Assembly (NCBI GenBank): GCA_022432975.1
Contig: CM039512.1
Location: forward strand, 32,634,545 to 32,698,544
Reading direction: 5' to 3'
DNA: 64,000 bases
From: Begonia masoniana
Lineage: Eukaryota > Streptophyta > Magnoliopsida > Cucurbitales > Begoniaceae
Part shown: in pieces, positions 1 through 14,549 of the stretch
Position numbering within the stretch: the first letter of the stretch is position 1
How the letters are laid out: each line of letters opens with the position of its first letter
The notes under the pieces: generated by a model
What the model saw: the letters and a program-made list of their open reading frames with translations, nothing else
Told to the model about the DNA's origin: nothing
Databases searched by the model: none
Program-made: the position numbers and the translations under genes

Positions 1-154
1 AAATTATTAACTTTGTCTATATAATTGGTGTATCTGTTTGTATAGAATATTGATCCAAACCAATCTTGAAGGAGTCCAATCATGTCATGATTGCATCAGC
101 ATGGTGTGGCAAAAAATCACTATTACAGCAATCAATAGCGAAGGAAAGCCTTAC

Positions 155-373
155 CCCCTGTTCATAGCTGGAGCGTTTTTACCCCATAAACCATCATCAC
201 CAAGATTTGCTGCCCAAGCATTTACCAAGTCTTCATCAAGGGTGTTTGACTCAATTTGGACAGGCTTAGATTCATAAATAAGATCAGAAATTCCAGTAGC
301 AACGGCAGGATCACTGAAGCCAGTCGATGCACTTATGTTGTGCTTTGTGCGATAGATGTCAATAAGCTTAGAA
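155..373 (-). CDS. TASH3: TASH3-like gene, third exon in window (C-terminal side)
   Basis: TASH3 is the SH3-domain subunit of the plant TPLATE complex, an adaptor for clathrin-mediated endocytosis at the plasma membrane. Read on the minus strand after a TTTGCCAG acceptor, this exon gives SKLIDIYRTKHN, then SDPAVATGISDLIYES, and ends NAWAANLGDDGLWGKNAPAMNR before a GGTAAGG donor. I recognise these phrases from plant TASH3, in the stretch just before the acidic linker and the C-terminal SH3 domain. The phase fits the preceding exon: AG plus T makes Ser. No stop interrupts it. The linker and SH3 exons would lie left of position 1. The call rests on remembered family sequence, not a search; another HEAT-repeat protein such as SWEETIE is the less likely alternative. 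Confidence 0.8.
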
Positions 374-2203
<1,830 letters not shown>

Positions 2204-2350
2204 CTAATTGGGCCCAAAGGAAGGTACTTCATTCTAGGAACATAACAGAACAATGAAACAAGATCTAGCAATCTCTCATGACTTTCATATAGCTTTTTAA
2301 GTTCTTCATCTGTCCATTCTTTTTTCGCATTGTCATGATTTCGGATTTCT
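2204..2350 (-). CDS. TASH3: TASH3-like gene, second exon in window
   Basis: The acceptor CCAG is at 2354-2351 and the donor GTAAACAG starts at 2203. The translation begins EIRNHDNAKKEWTDEELKK and ends LFCYVPRMKYLPLGPI, a helical segment typical of the TASH3 C-terminal half. Its first base completes a Lys codon left open by the exon at 2431-2672, and its last two bases complete a Ser codon in the exon at 155-373. This continuous phase across three exons, with no stop, argues for a gene under selection or only recently broken. Confidence 0.8.
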
Positions 2351-2430
2351 CTGGCAGGAGACATAAAGATTTTGGAAGGATTAATAATAGCAAAAGAGAC
2401 ACTTTAAGAAAGCCAAAAAAGGTTTCTTAC

Positions 2431-2672
2431 TTTATCAATTCATCTTGTGCAATATACATTTCATCGAGAACTGTTATCATGGGACTTATTAGCACGCCAA
2501 GGCCTGTACCACTGGCTCCTTGATCTTCCCCATTACTAAGATCCATCTCCGAAATTTGAGACTGCAAACCACCCTGAGCCAAAGCATGAAGGAATTCATA
2601 AATCTGTAGCCTATATGATTCACCAGACCTGATTGCCACTGTCGTAAGAGCTTGAGCTGCTACTAGTCGAAT
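2431..2672 (-). CDS. TASH3: TASH3-like gene, first exon in window
   Basis: The exon follows a TTCAG acceptor (2677-2673) and ends at a GTAAGAAA donor starting at 2430. It encodes IRLVAAQALTTVAIRSG, then YEFLHALAQGG, LSNGEDQGASGTGLGVLI and VLDEMYIAQDELI, which match the HEAT/ARM-like part of TASH3. The intron to the next exon is only 80 bp. The preceding exon, expected to end near a GSWE motif, is not seen in 2673-3711, and nothing further of the gene is seen upstream. Either an upstream intron is filled by the transposon nest, or the gene is cut at about 3.7 kb. An ATG at 2688 lies in the intron and is not a start. Confidence 0.8.
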
Positions 2673-3711
2673 CTGAATTGTCAAGTTCACAAAATAATTA
2701 CAACATTAAGCTTTTAGCATACATTTCTAAGTTCAAGAAGACAAAAACAAACGAAAAGGTTTCTTCCAGTGAATACTCTCACAGTGGTATCATTGCCAAA
2801 TGGGAAGTAAAGCATAATGATCATTGGAAGTTAGAGGCAAATAAGGAGCTTTCTAAAGCTCAACATTACCAAGAATTAAAATAAGTAAACAAATAATCAT
2901 TTGAATTACAATCTAATAATAATAATGAGATGAATTACAGTCTATATGCAAAAACAACACTCCATTTAGGAAAAAAATTTAGCATATTTCAGGGAATTTC
3001 TAATTGTAAGAAATCCTCTAATAGGCTTCAGAATCAGATGAATTACTCACCAAAGAATGAATCTTTTAAGATTCCCAAAAATTCAACATATTTTAAACTT
3101 TTTTCAGCATATCCTAAAAAATTCAGTGACTAATCGTGACTAAGCCTTTTGCAAAATGCTTGATGCTTTGAAAAAAGGATTTCATTTCTAAGGTGATAGA
3201 CTCTCCTTAATATCACAATTCCTTTACCCCTTTTGTGACACTTATAGCAATGCATCCCAAACTTCCTATTTTTGTTGTACTATTTGTTGGTGGGAATTGG
3301 GTGTTTGTACAGTTTTGCAGTGTGCAGATCTTTTGATAACTCAAACCCGTTGCATAGTTTTTATTTTCGATAGACATCATCTTACCTATAAACAAATTCT
3401 AACACAAGATTCACTAATCTACCAGGGATTTTGTGATAAGACAACTAGCCACTGATCAATTTGAACCAAAAAGCATATATCTTTGCTACAACTTAAAAAT
3501 CATCTTCAATTTGCTGATGCTACAAGGCAAGCTCAGAATAATCACAATTTAACAAATGAATGGAATTATTAATGTAAATGCAAAATATTTGCATATGTTG
3601 GCAATTGTGTTTTTGGCAAAATATATTCATGTTTATGGAGAAAATATATCAATTTCAGTATTTCTTAATTTGATGATTTAATACTTGGTAATCAAGCAAT
3701 ATTATGACATA
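2673..3711. other. Presumed TASH3-like intron or flank, no feature seen
   Basis: AT-rich sequence upstream of the TASH3-like exons. I looked on the minus strand for a further exon ending with the expected GSWE-type motif and did not find one. Several 60-70-codon frames are present without recognisable content. It ends where the copia fragment begins. Confidence 0.5.
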
Positions 3712-4291
3712 AAAAGTTGGGGCATGTTAATTTCAGAATGCTTGAAAAGCTTATTTCAAGAGGAGTTGTCCGAGGAATTCCCATATTAAAGTTTGTTGAA
3801 GAAAGAATGTGTGGACCATGTCAAATTGGTAAGCAAACAAAGGTGTCACACCCGATGTCCCAGGGTTCCACAACTACCCGTATTCTTGAATTACTTCACA
3901 TGGATCTTATGGGGCCAATGCCTGTTGGGAGTATTGGAGGGAAACATTATGTATTCGTGACTGTTGATGATTTCTCACGCTACACTTGGGTGGAGTTTCT
4001 TAGAGAGAAGTCCGAGACGTGCAAGGTGTTCAAATCAATGTGTACTCATCTTCAACGCGAGAAAGACTGTGTTATCCTCAAAATTATACGCATCCGCAGT
4101 GACCATGGAAGAGAGTTTGAGAATGCTGAATTCGCGGATTATTGTAAACATCTAGGCATTGCCCATGAGTTCTCGGCACCCAAAACTCCTCAACAAAACG
4201 GAGTTGTCAAACGGAAGAACCGTACATTGGCCGAAATGACTCGTGTTATGCTTCATGAGAGGAATATTCCTCAAAAATTCTGGGCCGAAGC
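3712..4291 (+). pseudogene. Ty1/copia GAG-pre-integrase and integrase core, truncated
   Basis: The frame gives the GAG-pre-integrase signature (LGHVNFRMLEK, then CGPCQIGKQ) and the integrase catalytic core: first Asp in LLHMDLMGP, second in IRSDHGREF, then TPQQNGVV. The third catalytic residue, Glu in family members (VVERKNR), reads Lys here (codon AAA at 4209-4211), so the enzyme would be dead; this is a G-to-A change. The fragment starts abruptly without protease or gag, and ends at KFWAEAV, where an LTR (TGTAACACCCG) begins. Reverse transcriptase is absent. Confidence 0.9.
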
Positions 4292-4873
4292 TGTAACACC
4301 CGAGAAAATGACCAGGTGATTTCCTAACTGTATTAACAGTCATTCTCCCGGTTTAGAACTTTATGACAATTTTAATTAATTTCATGTGGATTTTCAAACT
4401 AGGTTGAGTGGCAAAATGGTAATAAAGAGAGTGAAGATTTGGTATATAAAGAAAAAAAAAAGAAATGTTTTGATTTCACTCAACCCACTGTAGCCGACAT
4501 TCCCCTACTCTCGGCGATTTCTTCCCTCCCAAGCCCCCGCTCTCTGCTATCAGTGTCTTCCTCGCCGACGACCAGTTTCTAGCCCGCAATCCTCTGCGAA
4601 TCCGCACCCGAGATATGAAATGGACAATGTAGTTATCTGTTAGTGTTTGGAGCTCTATTTTCAGCTCGGCATTTGAACTCGGATTTTATCAATGGCCGAG
4701 TAGTATTAGAACATTTTAGAATCCGAGAGTAGTAATGTCAACCCGAATCGATTCTGGACATTTTAAGTAACCAACTCAGATTTAATCGATAGTAGAACCT
4801 GTTTGTTTTATTTTGGATTTCAGATTCTGCACAGTATATCAAACCAAGGATTACTGTAATGCACATGTTTTAG

Positions 4874-4918
4874 GTGAAGAAGTTGAAGAGAAGAGGTTCA
4901 GATTGCTAAGGAGACCAG
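4874..4918 (+). other. Leader exon 2 of the 4292 LTR
   Basis: TTTTAG|GTGAAGAAG opens and GAGACCAG|GTAAGTGC closes a 45-nt segment. It matches exon 2 of the family A LTRs at 28492-28536 and 34573-34620 in sequence and length. Splicing is inferred from conserved sites. Confidence 0.65.
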
Positions 4919-5353
4919 GTAAGTGCATGTATAGGTTTCTCGGTCATTAGGACCCTACATCAGAGGATACTAAGTAGAATGTTATGTGATGATTAGAAAC
5001 TCCCTTATGCTGATGTCTAGTGTTCTTGATGACGTTTAGTTCGAAAGTAATATTCCATGATGGATAATGCTCTGCTCTGTAGCTTGATGTTTTAAGAGTT
5101 TCCATGTTCACGCATCATGAAAGTTTTATGCATATGAAAATGTTTTAAAAGCGATGTTTCTCATCACGAACAAGATAAGAAGATAAAACTTATGCAACGT
5201 GGTTAAGTGAGGGTTGGGGGCGGTTCGGCGTATGCCACAGTGCAAAAGAGGGACATATGAATACGACCCGCAGTAGGGACCATGATCAAACTCACTGTCG
5301 GACCCCCTTTACCGGCACAAATTCTCTCTTAATCCACACAACTAAATGAAGAA

Positions 5354-7996
5354 CATGAATGATGAAATGAATGATGAATATGACCCATGATTATGATGAT
5401 GAAATGAATGATGGATTGACCCATGATTATGAATGATGAAATGAATGATGAAATGAATGATGAAATGAATGATGAAATGAATGATGAATATGACCCATGA
5501 TTATGAATGATGAAATGAATGATGAAATGAATGATGAAATGAATGATGAAATGAATGATGAAATGAATGATGAAATGAATGATGAAATGAATGATGAAAT
5601 GAATGATGAAATGAATGATGAAATGAATGATGAAATGAATGATGAAATGAATGATGAAATGAATGATGAAATGAATGATGAAATGAATGATGAAATGAAT
5701 GATGAAATGAATGATGAAATGAATGATGAATATGACCCATGATTATGAATGATGAAATGAATGATGAAATGAATGATGAAATGAATGATGAAATGAATGA
5801 TGAAATGAATGATGAAATGAATGATGAAATGAATGATGAAATGAATGATGAAATGAATGATGAAATGAATGATGAAATGAATGATGAAATGAATGATGAA
5901 TATGACCCATGATTATGAATGATGAAATGAATGATGAAATGAATGATGAATATGACCCATGATTATGAATGATGAAATGAATGATGAAATGAATGATGAA
6001 ATGAATGATGAAATGAATGATGAAATGAATGATGAAATGAATGATGAAATGAATGATGAAATGAATGATGAAATGAATGATGAAATGAATGATGAAATGA
6101 ATGATGAAATGAATGATGAAATGAATGATGAAATGAATGATGAAATGAATGATGAAATGAATGATGAATATGACCCATGATTATGAATGATGAAATGAAT
6201 GATGAAATGAATGATGAAATGAATGATGAATATGACCCATGATTATGAATGATGAAATGAATGATGAATATGACCCATGATTATGAATGATGAAATGAAT
6301 GATGAATATGACCCATGATTATGAATGATGAAATGAATGATGAATATGACCCATGATTATGAATGATGAAATGAATGATGAAATGAATGATGAAATGAAT
6401 GATGAATATGACCCATGATTATGAATGATGAAATGAATGATGAAATGAATGATGAATATGACCCATGATTATGAATGATGAAATGAATGATGAAATGAAT
6501 GATGAATATGACCCATGATTATGAATGATGAAATGAATGATGAAATGAATGATGAATATGACCCATGATTATGAATGATGAAATGAATGATGAAATGAAT
6601 GATGAATATGACCCATGATTATGAATGATGAAATGAATGATGAAATGAATGATGAATATGACCCATGATTATGAATGATGAAATGAATGATGAAATGAAT
6701 GATGAATATGACCCATGATTATGAATGATGAAATGAATGATGAAATGAATGATGAAATGAATGATGAATATGACCCATGATTATGAATGATGAAATGAAT
6801 GATGAAATGAATGATGAATATGACCCATGATTATGAATGATGAAATGAATGATGAAATGAATGATGAATATGACCCATGATTATGAATGATGAAATGAAT
6901 GATGAAATGAATGATGAATATGACCCATGATTATGAATGATGAAATGAATGATGAAATGAATGATGAATATGACCCATGATTATGAATGATGAAATGAAT
7001 GATGAATATGACCCATGATTATGAATGATGAAATGAATGATGAATATGACCCATGATTATGAATGATGAAATGAATGATGAATATGACCCATGATTATGA
7101 ATGATGAAATGAATGATGAATATGACCCATGATTATGAATGATGAAATGAATGATGAATATGACCCATGATTATGAATGATGAAATGAATGATGAATATG
7201 ACCCATGATTATGAATGATGAAATGAATGATGAAATGAATGATGAATATGACCCATGATTATGAATGATGAAATGAATGATGAATATGACCCATGATTAT
7301 GAATGATGAAATGAATGATGAATATGACCCATGATTATGAATGATGAAATGAATGATGAATATGACCCATGATTATGAATGATGAAATGAATGATGAATA
7401 TGACCCATGATTATGAATGATGAAATGAATGATGAAATGAATGATGAATATGACCCATGATTATGAATGATGAAATGAATGATGAAATGAATGATGAATA
7501 TGACCCATGATTATGAATGATGAAATGAATGATGAATATGACCCATGATTATGAATGATGAAATGAATGATGAATATGACCCATGATTATGAATGATGAA
7601 ATGAATGATGAAATGAATGATGAATATGACCCATGATTATGAATGATGAAATGAATGATGAAATGAATGATGAATATGACCCATGATTATGAATGATGAA
7701 ATGAATGATGAATATGACCCATGATTATGAATGATGAAATGAATGATGAATATGACCCATGATTATGAATGATGAAATGAATGATGAAATGAATGATGAA
7801 TATGACCCATGATTATGAATGATGAAATGAATGATGAATATGACCCATGATTATGAATGATGAAATGAATGATGAATATGACCCATGATTATGAATGATG
7901 AAATGAATGATGAAATGAATGATGAATATGACCCATGATTATGAATGATGAAATGAATGATGAAATGAATGATGAATATGACCCATGATTATGAAT
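5354..7996. repeat. 12-bp minisatellite with higher-order interruptions
   Basis: The basic unit is ATGAATGATGAA. Runs of 1 to about 20 units are separated by a TATGACCCATGATT spacer. Long pure runs sit at the left (5500-5740, 5750-5900, 5960-6170); to the right blocks of one to three units alternate regularly with the spacer. The array sits where other family A LTRs have a single GATGAAnATGATGAACATGAA stretch (about 28950), the likely seed. Open frames on both strands are by-products of the 12-bp period. Confidence 0.97.
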
Positions 7997-10900
7997 GATC
8001 ACGAGAGCTGCACGTGTCCATCGGTAGATGTTTTAATGATCACGAGAGCTGCACGTGTCCATCGGTAGATGTTTTAATGATCACGAGAGCTGCACGTGTC
8101 CATCGGTAGATGTCCACTACCGGATGATGTTTTAATGATCACGAGAGCTGCACGTGTCCATCGGTAGATGTTTTAATGATCACGAGAGCTGCACGTGTCC
8201 ATCGGTAGATGTTTTAATGATCACGAGAGCTGCACGTGTCCATCGGTAGATGTCCACTACCGGATGATGTTTTAATGATCACGAGAGCTGCACGTGTCCA
8301 TCGGTAGATGTTTTAATGATCACGAGAGCTGCACGTGTCCATCGGTAGATGTCCACTACCGGATGATGTTTTAATGATCACGAGAGCTGCACGTGTCCAT
8401 CGGTAGATGTTTTAATGATCACGAGAGCTGCACGTGTCCATCGGTAGATGTTTTAATGATCACGAGAGCTGCACGTGTCCATCGGTAGATGTTTTAATGA
8501 TCACGAGAGCTGCACGTGTCCATCGGTAGATGTTTTAATGATCACGAGAGCTGCACGTGTCCATCGGTAGATGTTTTAATGATCACGAGAGCTGCACGTG
8601 TCCATCGGTAGATGTCCACTACCGGATGATGTTTTAATGATCACGAGAGCTGCACGTGTCCATCGGTAGATGTTTTAATGATCACGAGAGCTGCACGTGT
8701 CCATCGGTAGATGTCCACTACCGGATGATGTTTTAATGATCACGAGAGCTGCACGTGTCCATCGGTAGATGTTTTAATGATCACGAGAGCTGCACGTGTC
8801 CATCGGTAGATGTCCACTACCGGATGATGTTTTAATGATCACGAGAGCTGCACGTGTCCATCGGTAGATGTCCACTACCGGATGATGTTTTAATGATCAC
8901 GAGAGCTGCACGTGTCCATCGGTAGATGTCCACTACCGGATGATGTTTTAATGATCACGAGAGCTGCACGTGTCCATCGGTAGATGTTTTAATGATCACG
9001 AGAGCTGCACGTGTCCATCGGTAGATGTCCACTACCGGATGATGTTTTAATGATCACGAGAGCTGCACGTGTCCATCGGTAGATGTTTTAATGATCACGA
9101 GAGCTGCACGTGTCCATCGGTAGATGTTTTAATGATCACGAGAGCTGCACGTGTCCATCGGTAGATGTTTTAATGATCACGAGAGCTGCACGTGTCCATC
9201 GGTAGATGTCCACTACCGGATGATGTTTTAATGATCACGAGAGCTGCACGTGTCCATCGGTAGATGTTTTAATGATCACGAGAGCTGCACGTGTCCATCG
9301 GTAGATGTTTTAATGATCACGAGAGCTGCACGTGTCCATCGGTAGATGTCCACTACCGGATGATGTTTTAATGATCACGAGAGCTGCACGTGTCCATCGG
9401 TAGATGTCCACTACCGGATGATGTTTTAATGATCACGAGAGCTGCACGTGTCCATCGGTAGATGTCCACTACCGGATGATGTTTTAATGATCACGAGAGC
9501 TGCACGTGTCCATCGGTAGATGTCCACTACCGGATGATGTTTTAATGATCACGAGAGCTGCACGTGTCCATCGGTAGATGTCCACTACCGGATGATGTTT
9601 TAATGATCACGAGAGCTGCACGTGTCCATCGGTAGATGTCCACTACCGGATGATGTTTTAATGATCACGAGAGCTGCACGTGTCCATCGGTAGATGTCCA
9701 CTACCGGATGATGTTTTAATGATCACGAGAGCTGCACGTGTCCATCGGTAGATGTCCACTACCGGATGATGTTTTAATGATCACGAGAGCTGCACGTGTC
9801 CATCGGTAGATGTCCACTACCGGATGATGTTTTAATGATCACGAGAGCTGCACGTGTCCATCGGTAGATGTCCACTACCGGATGATGTTTTAATGATCAC
9901 GAGAGCTGCACGTGTCCATCGGTAGATGTCCACTACCGGATGATGTTTTAATGATCACGAGAGCTGCACGTGTCCATCGGTAGATGTCCACTACCGGATG
10001 ATGTTTTAATGATCACGAGAGCTGCACGTGTCCATCGGTAGATGTCCACTACCGGATGATGTTTTAATGATCACGAGAGCTGCACGTGTCCATCGGTAGA
10101 TGTCCACTACCGGATGATGTTTTAATGATCACGAGAGCTGCACGTGTCCATCGGTAGATGTCCACTACCGGATGATGTTTTAATGATCACGAGAGCTGCA
10201 CGTGTCCATCGGTAGATGTCCACTACCGGATGATGTTTTAATGATCACGAGAGCTGCACGTGTCCATCGGTAGATGTCCACTACCGGATGATGTTTTAAT
10301 GATCACGAGAGCTGCACGTGTCCATCGGTAGATGTCCACTACCGGATGATGTTTTAATGATCACGAGAGCTGCACGTGTCCATCGGTAGATGTCCACTAC
10401 CGGATGATGTTTTAATGATCACGAGAGCTGCACGTGTCCATCGGTAGATGTCCACTACCGGATGATGTTTTAATGATCACGAGAGCTGCACGTGTCCATC
10501 GGTAGATGTCCACTACCGGATGATGTTTTAATGATCACGAGAGCTGCACGTGTCCATCGGTAGATGTCCACTACCGGATGATGTTTTAATGATCACGAGA
10601 GCTGCACGTGTCCATCGGTAGATGTCCACTACCGGATGATGTTTTAATGATCACGAGAGCTGCACGTGTCCATCGGTAGATGTCCACTACCGGATGATGT
10701 TTTAATGATCACGAGAGCTGCACGTGTCCATCGGTAGATGTCCACTACCGGATGATGTTTTAATGATCACGAGAGCTGCACGTGTCCATCGGTAGATGTC
10801 CACTACCGGATGATGTTTTAATGATCACGAGAGCTGCACGTGTCCATCGGTAGATGTCCACTACCGGATGATGTTTTAATGATCACGAGAGCTGCACGTG

Positions 10901-11228
10901 TCCATCGGTAGATGTCCACTACCGGATGATGTTTTAATGATCACGAGAGCTGCACGTGTCCATCGGTAGATGTCCACTACCGGATGATGTTTTAATGATC
11001 ACGAGAGCTGCACGTGTCCATCGGTAGATGTCCACTACCGGATGATGTTTTAATGATCACGAGAGCTGCACGTGTCCATCGGTAGATGTCCACTACCGGA
11101 TGATGTTTTAATGATCACGAGAGCTGCACGTGTCCATCGGTAGATGTCCACTACCGGATGATGTTTTAATGATCACGAGAGCTGCACGTGTCCATCGGTA
11201 GATGTCCACTACCGGATGATGTTTTAAT
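7997..11228. repeat. 41/58-bp tandem array with CACGTG in every unit
   Basis: The short unit (41 bp) runs GATCACGAGAGCTGCACGTG, then TCCATCGGTAGATGTTTTAAT. The long unit (58 bp) gains a 17-bp segment, TCCACTACCGGATGATG. Short and long units alternate on the left; from about 9350 to the end almost every unit is the long form. The added segment can pair with the adjacent CATCGGTAG, giving a hairpin per long unit. Each unit holds the G-box palindrome CACGTG. Confidence 0.97.
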
Positions 11229-11467
11229 GATAACTCTAAACTTCGGACATCGCATGCAACTAAAAGAGGAGACTCTAAGTAGTTCCAGAATAATCAAATA
11301 TGCATTCAACTGTCAATCAGAGTTTCAAAAACTTAACACCAAAACCTATCCATACAAAAATCCCAACAAGTGTTCTAGCTGATTCACTTTAAAACTTAAC
11401 CTTGGGACAGACATAACGTCCGACTGCAGCACCAACCCCATGAGCTCATCTGCCAACCTCCCCAACT

Positions 11468-11472
11468 CATCA
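11468..11472. repeat. Target-site duplication CATCA, left
   Basis: CATCA abuts TGTAACGACCC at 11473 and is repeated at 15304-15308 after GGATATTACA. A 5-bp duplication is the normal size for gypsy integration, so it defines the solo LTR. Confidence 0.9.
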
Positions 11473-11699
11473 TGTAACGACCCTAATACTGTACCCCGGA
11501 TTTTCCGTACTATTTTTTTTTATCCTCTAATTTAAACTAAACCTAGGCAGAATCTAAACCGAAATCGTCTAAACCCGAATCGAAATCGGAATTGAAATGA
11601 CCTTGAAAGCATTTAAAACAAAACGTTTAATAAATAATTAAAACTTAAAACATTAATTAAAACTTTAAAAAATCAAATGAAAAGAGGGAGGGCAGAATC

Positions 11700-11890
11700 G
11701 AATTCTGCCCTCGAAAAGCACAGCGACCGCCTGCCATTTGCTTGGCAGGAGCGCACGGTCGCCGTGTGCGCTGCACAATGCAGCGCGCGATCGCTGCATT
11801 GTGCAGCGATCAGGCGCTGCATCGCTGCACATTGCAGCGATCGGGCGCTGCGTTGTGCAGCGCCCAGTCGCTGCGTTGTGCAGTGACTGG
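11700..11890. repeat. GC-rich tract of GCAGCG/CGCTGC inverted repeats
   Basis: A run of short inverted and direct repeats built from GCTGCAnTGTGCAGCG elements, in AT-rich surroundings. It holds the same relative place as the GATCGC palindromes in LTRs at 17430, 55500 and 60240. Several overlapping open frames on both strands are by-products of the GC content. Confidence 0.85.
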
Positions 11891-12558
11891 TGCAGCGATT
11901 CACTCCCTCTGCCCTCTGTATTTTGCCTACTCTTTTCTTACCACAGCATAGAGGCAAAACACTTCAACTTTCCATCTCTCTCTGGAATCCGATTCCAGAG
12001 AGCAAATTCCTCTTTCTCCCTCACATTCTAGCACCCTAACATTTCAATATTCTTTCGATTTCATTCCCGATCATTGCTAAACAACCACTTAGCAATCCGT
12101 GATAAAACTTCCTAAAAACAATTGGCGTGGATAGCTCAAAACTCGAGCATATCCGCACCAATCCTGAAACATTCAATACAGTTTACAAAATCATTTAAAA
12201 CGCTATACAACCAAACATTTCCAGAATTTCAAAACAAATGTCATTACCTAAACATCCTATAATGTCTATGAATACAGCCCAAATCCCGCCCAAAAAGACC
12301 ACAAAAAACTCTGTACATACTATCCCCACGGGTCAGTGAAGCCTCGACTGCGCCAGCACCCACCGCAGCCATCCTCGATCAACCGGACTCATGCCTCAGG
12401 AGGAGGAATCTCATCCTCACCTGGATCCTCGATATCTAGATCACCTACACCATACAATACACATAGGATAAATCTCAGTAAGCTCTAGTAAATGCGATGC
12501 ATGCTGTGCGTATGAGTTCAATAAAACCATGCTTTAATTTATCTTACTATGCAATGCT

Positions 12559-14549
12559 CAATACGCCTTTCGGCCAATACAATACGCCTTTCGGCCAATA
12601 CTATGTTCAATACGCCTTTCGGCCAATACTATGTTCAATACGCCTTTCGGCCAATACAATACGCCTTTCGGCCAATACTATGTTCAATACGCCTTTCGGC
12701 CAATACTATGTTCAATACGCCTTTCGGCCAATACTATGTTCAATACGCCTTTCGGCCAATACTATGTTCAATACGCCTTTCGGCCAATACAATACGCCTT
12801 TCGGCCAATACTATGTTCAATACGCCTTTCGGCCAATACTATGTTCAATACGCCTTTCGGCCAATACTATGTTCAATACGCCTTTCGGCCAATACTATGT
12901 TCAATACGCCTTTCGGCCAATACTATGTTCAATACGCCTTTCGGCCAATACTATGTTCAATACGCCTTTCGGCCAATACTATGTTCAATACGCCTTTCGG
13001 CCAATACTATGTTCAATACGCCTTTCGGCCAATACTATGTTCAATACGCCTTTCGGCCAATACTATGTTCAATACGCCTTTCGGCCAATACTATGTTCAA
13101 TACGCCTTTCGGCCAATACTATGTTCAATACGCCTTTCGGCCAATACTATGTTCAATACGCCTTTCGGCCAATACTATGTTCAATACGCCTTTCGGCCAA
13201 TACTATGTTCAATACGCCTTTCGGCCAATACTATGTTCAATACGCCTTTCGGCCAATACTATGTTCAATACGCCTTTCGGCCAATACTATGTTCAATACG
13301 CCTTTCGGCCAATACTATGTTCAATACGCCTTTCGGCCAATACTATGTTCAATACGCCTTTCGGCCAATACTATGTTCAATACGCCTTTCGGCCAATACT
13401 ATGTTCAATACGCCTTTCGGCCAATACTATGTTCAATACGCCTTTCGGCCAATACTATGTTCAATACGCCTTTCGGCCAATACTATGTTCAATACGCCTT
13501 TCGGCCAATACTATGTTCAATACGCCTTTCGGCCAATACTATGTTCAATACGCCTTTCGGCCAATACTATGTTCAATACGCCTTTCGGCCAATACTATGT
13601 TCAATACGCCTTTCGGCCAATACTATGTTCAATACGCCTTTCGGCCAATACTATGTTCAATACGCCTTTCGGCCAATACTATGTTCAATACGCCTTTCGG
13701 CCAATACTATGTTCAATACGCCTTTCGGCCAATACTATGTTCAATACGCCTTTCGGCCAATACTATGTTCAATACGCCTTTCGGCCAATACTATGTTCAA
13801 TACGCCTTTCGGCCAATACTATGTTCAATACGCCTTTCGGCCAATACTATGTTCAATACGCCTTTCGGCCAATACTATGTTCAATACGCCTTTCGGCCAA
13901 TACTATGTTCAATACGCCTTTCGGCCAATACTATGTTCAATACGCCTTTCGGCCAATACTATGTTCAATACGCCTTTCGGCCAATACTATGTTCAATACG
14001 CCTTTCGGCCAATACTATGTTCAATACGCCTTTCGGCCAATACTATGTTCAATACGCCTTTCGGCCAATACTATGTTCAATACGCCTTTCGGCCAATACT
14101 ATGTTCAATACGCCTTTCGGCCAATACTATGTTCAATACGCCTTTCGGCCAATACTATGTTCAATACGCCTTTCGGCCAATACTATGTTCAATACGCCTT
14201 TCGGCCAATACTATGTTCAATACGCCTTTCGGCCAATACTATGTTCAATACGCCTTTCGGCCAATACTATGTTCAATACGCCTTTCGGCCAATACTATGT
14301 TCAATACGCCTTTCGGCCAATACTATGTTCAATACGCCTTTCGGCCAATACAATACGCCTTTCGGCCAATACTATGTTCAATACGCCTTTCGGCCAATAC
14401 TATGTTCAATACGCCTTTCGGCCAATACTATGTTCAATACGCCTTTCGGCCAATACTATGTTCAATACGCCTTTCGGCCAATACTATGTTCAATACGCCT
14501 TTCGGCCAATACTATGTTCAATACGCCTTTCGGCCAATACTATGTTCAA
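12559..14549. repeat. 28-bp tandem array (about 70 units)
   Basis: The unit is CAATACGCCTTTCGGCCAAT followed by ACTATGTT. A 21-bp variant lacking TATGTTC appears near both ends (about 12580, 12655, 12790 and 14350). The interior is almost perfectly uniform, so expansion is recent or homogenised. Because 28 is not a multiple of 3 and the unit lacks stops, all three plus frames stay open for about 650 codons; these are not genes. Confidence 0.98.

Larger units (their letters stand above)
4292..11228 (+). mobile_element. Family A gypsy LTR, array-expanded and internally deleted
   Basis: It starts TGTAACACCCG directly inside the copia integrase frame. A TATA-like box (GGTATATAAAG, about 4440) precedes a leader with CACTGTAGCCGACATTCC, shared with the other family A LTRs at 28056 and (minus strand) near 35070. 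Exon 2 (4874-4918) and its AG|GTAAGT donor are clear, followed by CATTAGGACCCTACATCA. The intron-2 body has become a 2.6-kb 12-bp-based array, and the zone after intron 2 a 3.2-kb 41/58-bp array. The stretch between, which would carry the intron-2 acceptor, is missing. The LTR 3' end, and hence a target duplication, is also missing. Confidence 0.85.

Noticed and set aside
2427..2690. Treating the 87-codon frame as a small gene from its ATG
   Set aside because: The ATG is intronic; homology starts at the acceptor at 2672 and phase continues into the next exon.
5497..6180. Frames repeating MNDE (plus) and FHHS (minus)
   Set aside because: By-products of the 12-bp array in an LTR; open on both strands.
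7997..11228. CRISPR-like 41/58-bp repeats
   Set aside because: The alternating segment is itself constant, not a variable spacer.
11673..12031. GC-rich frames with Cys/Ala/Arg-rich translations
   Set aside because: They overlap on both strands in the palindromic LTR tract; no domain.
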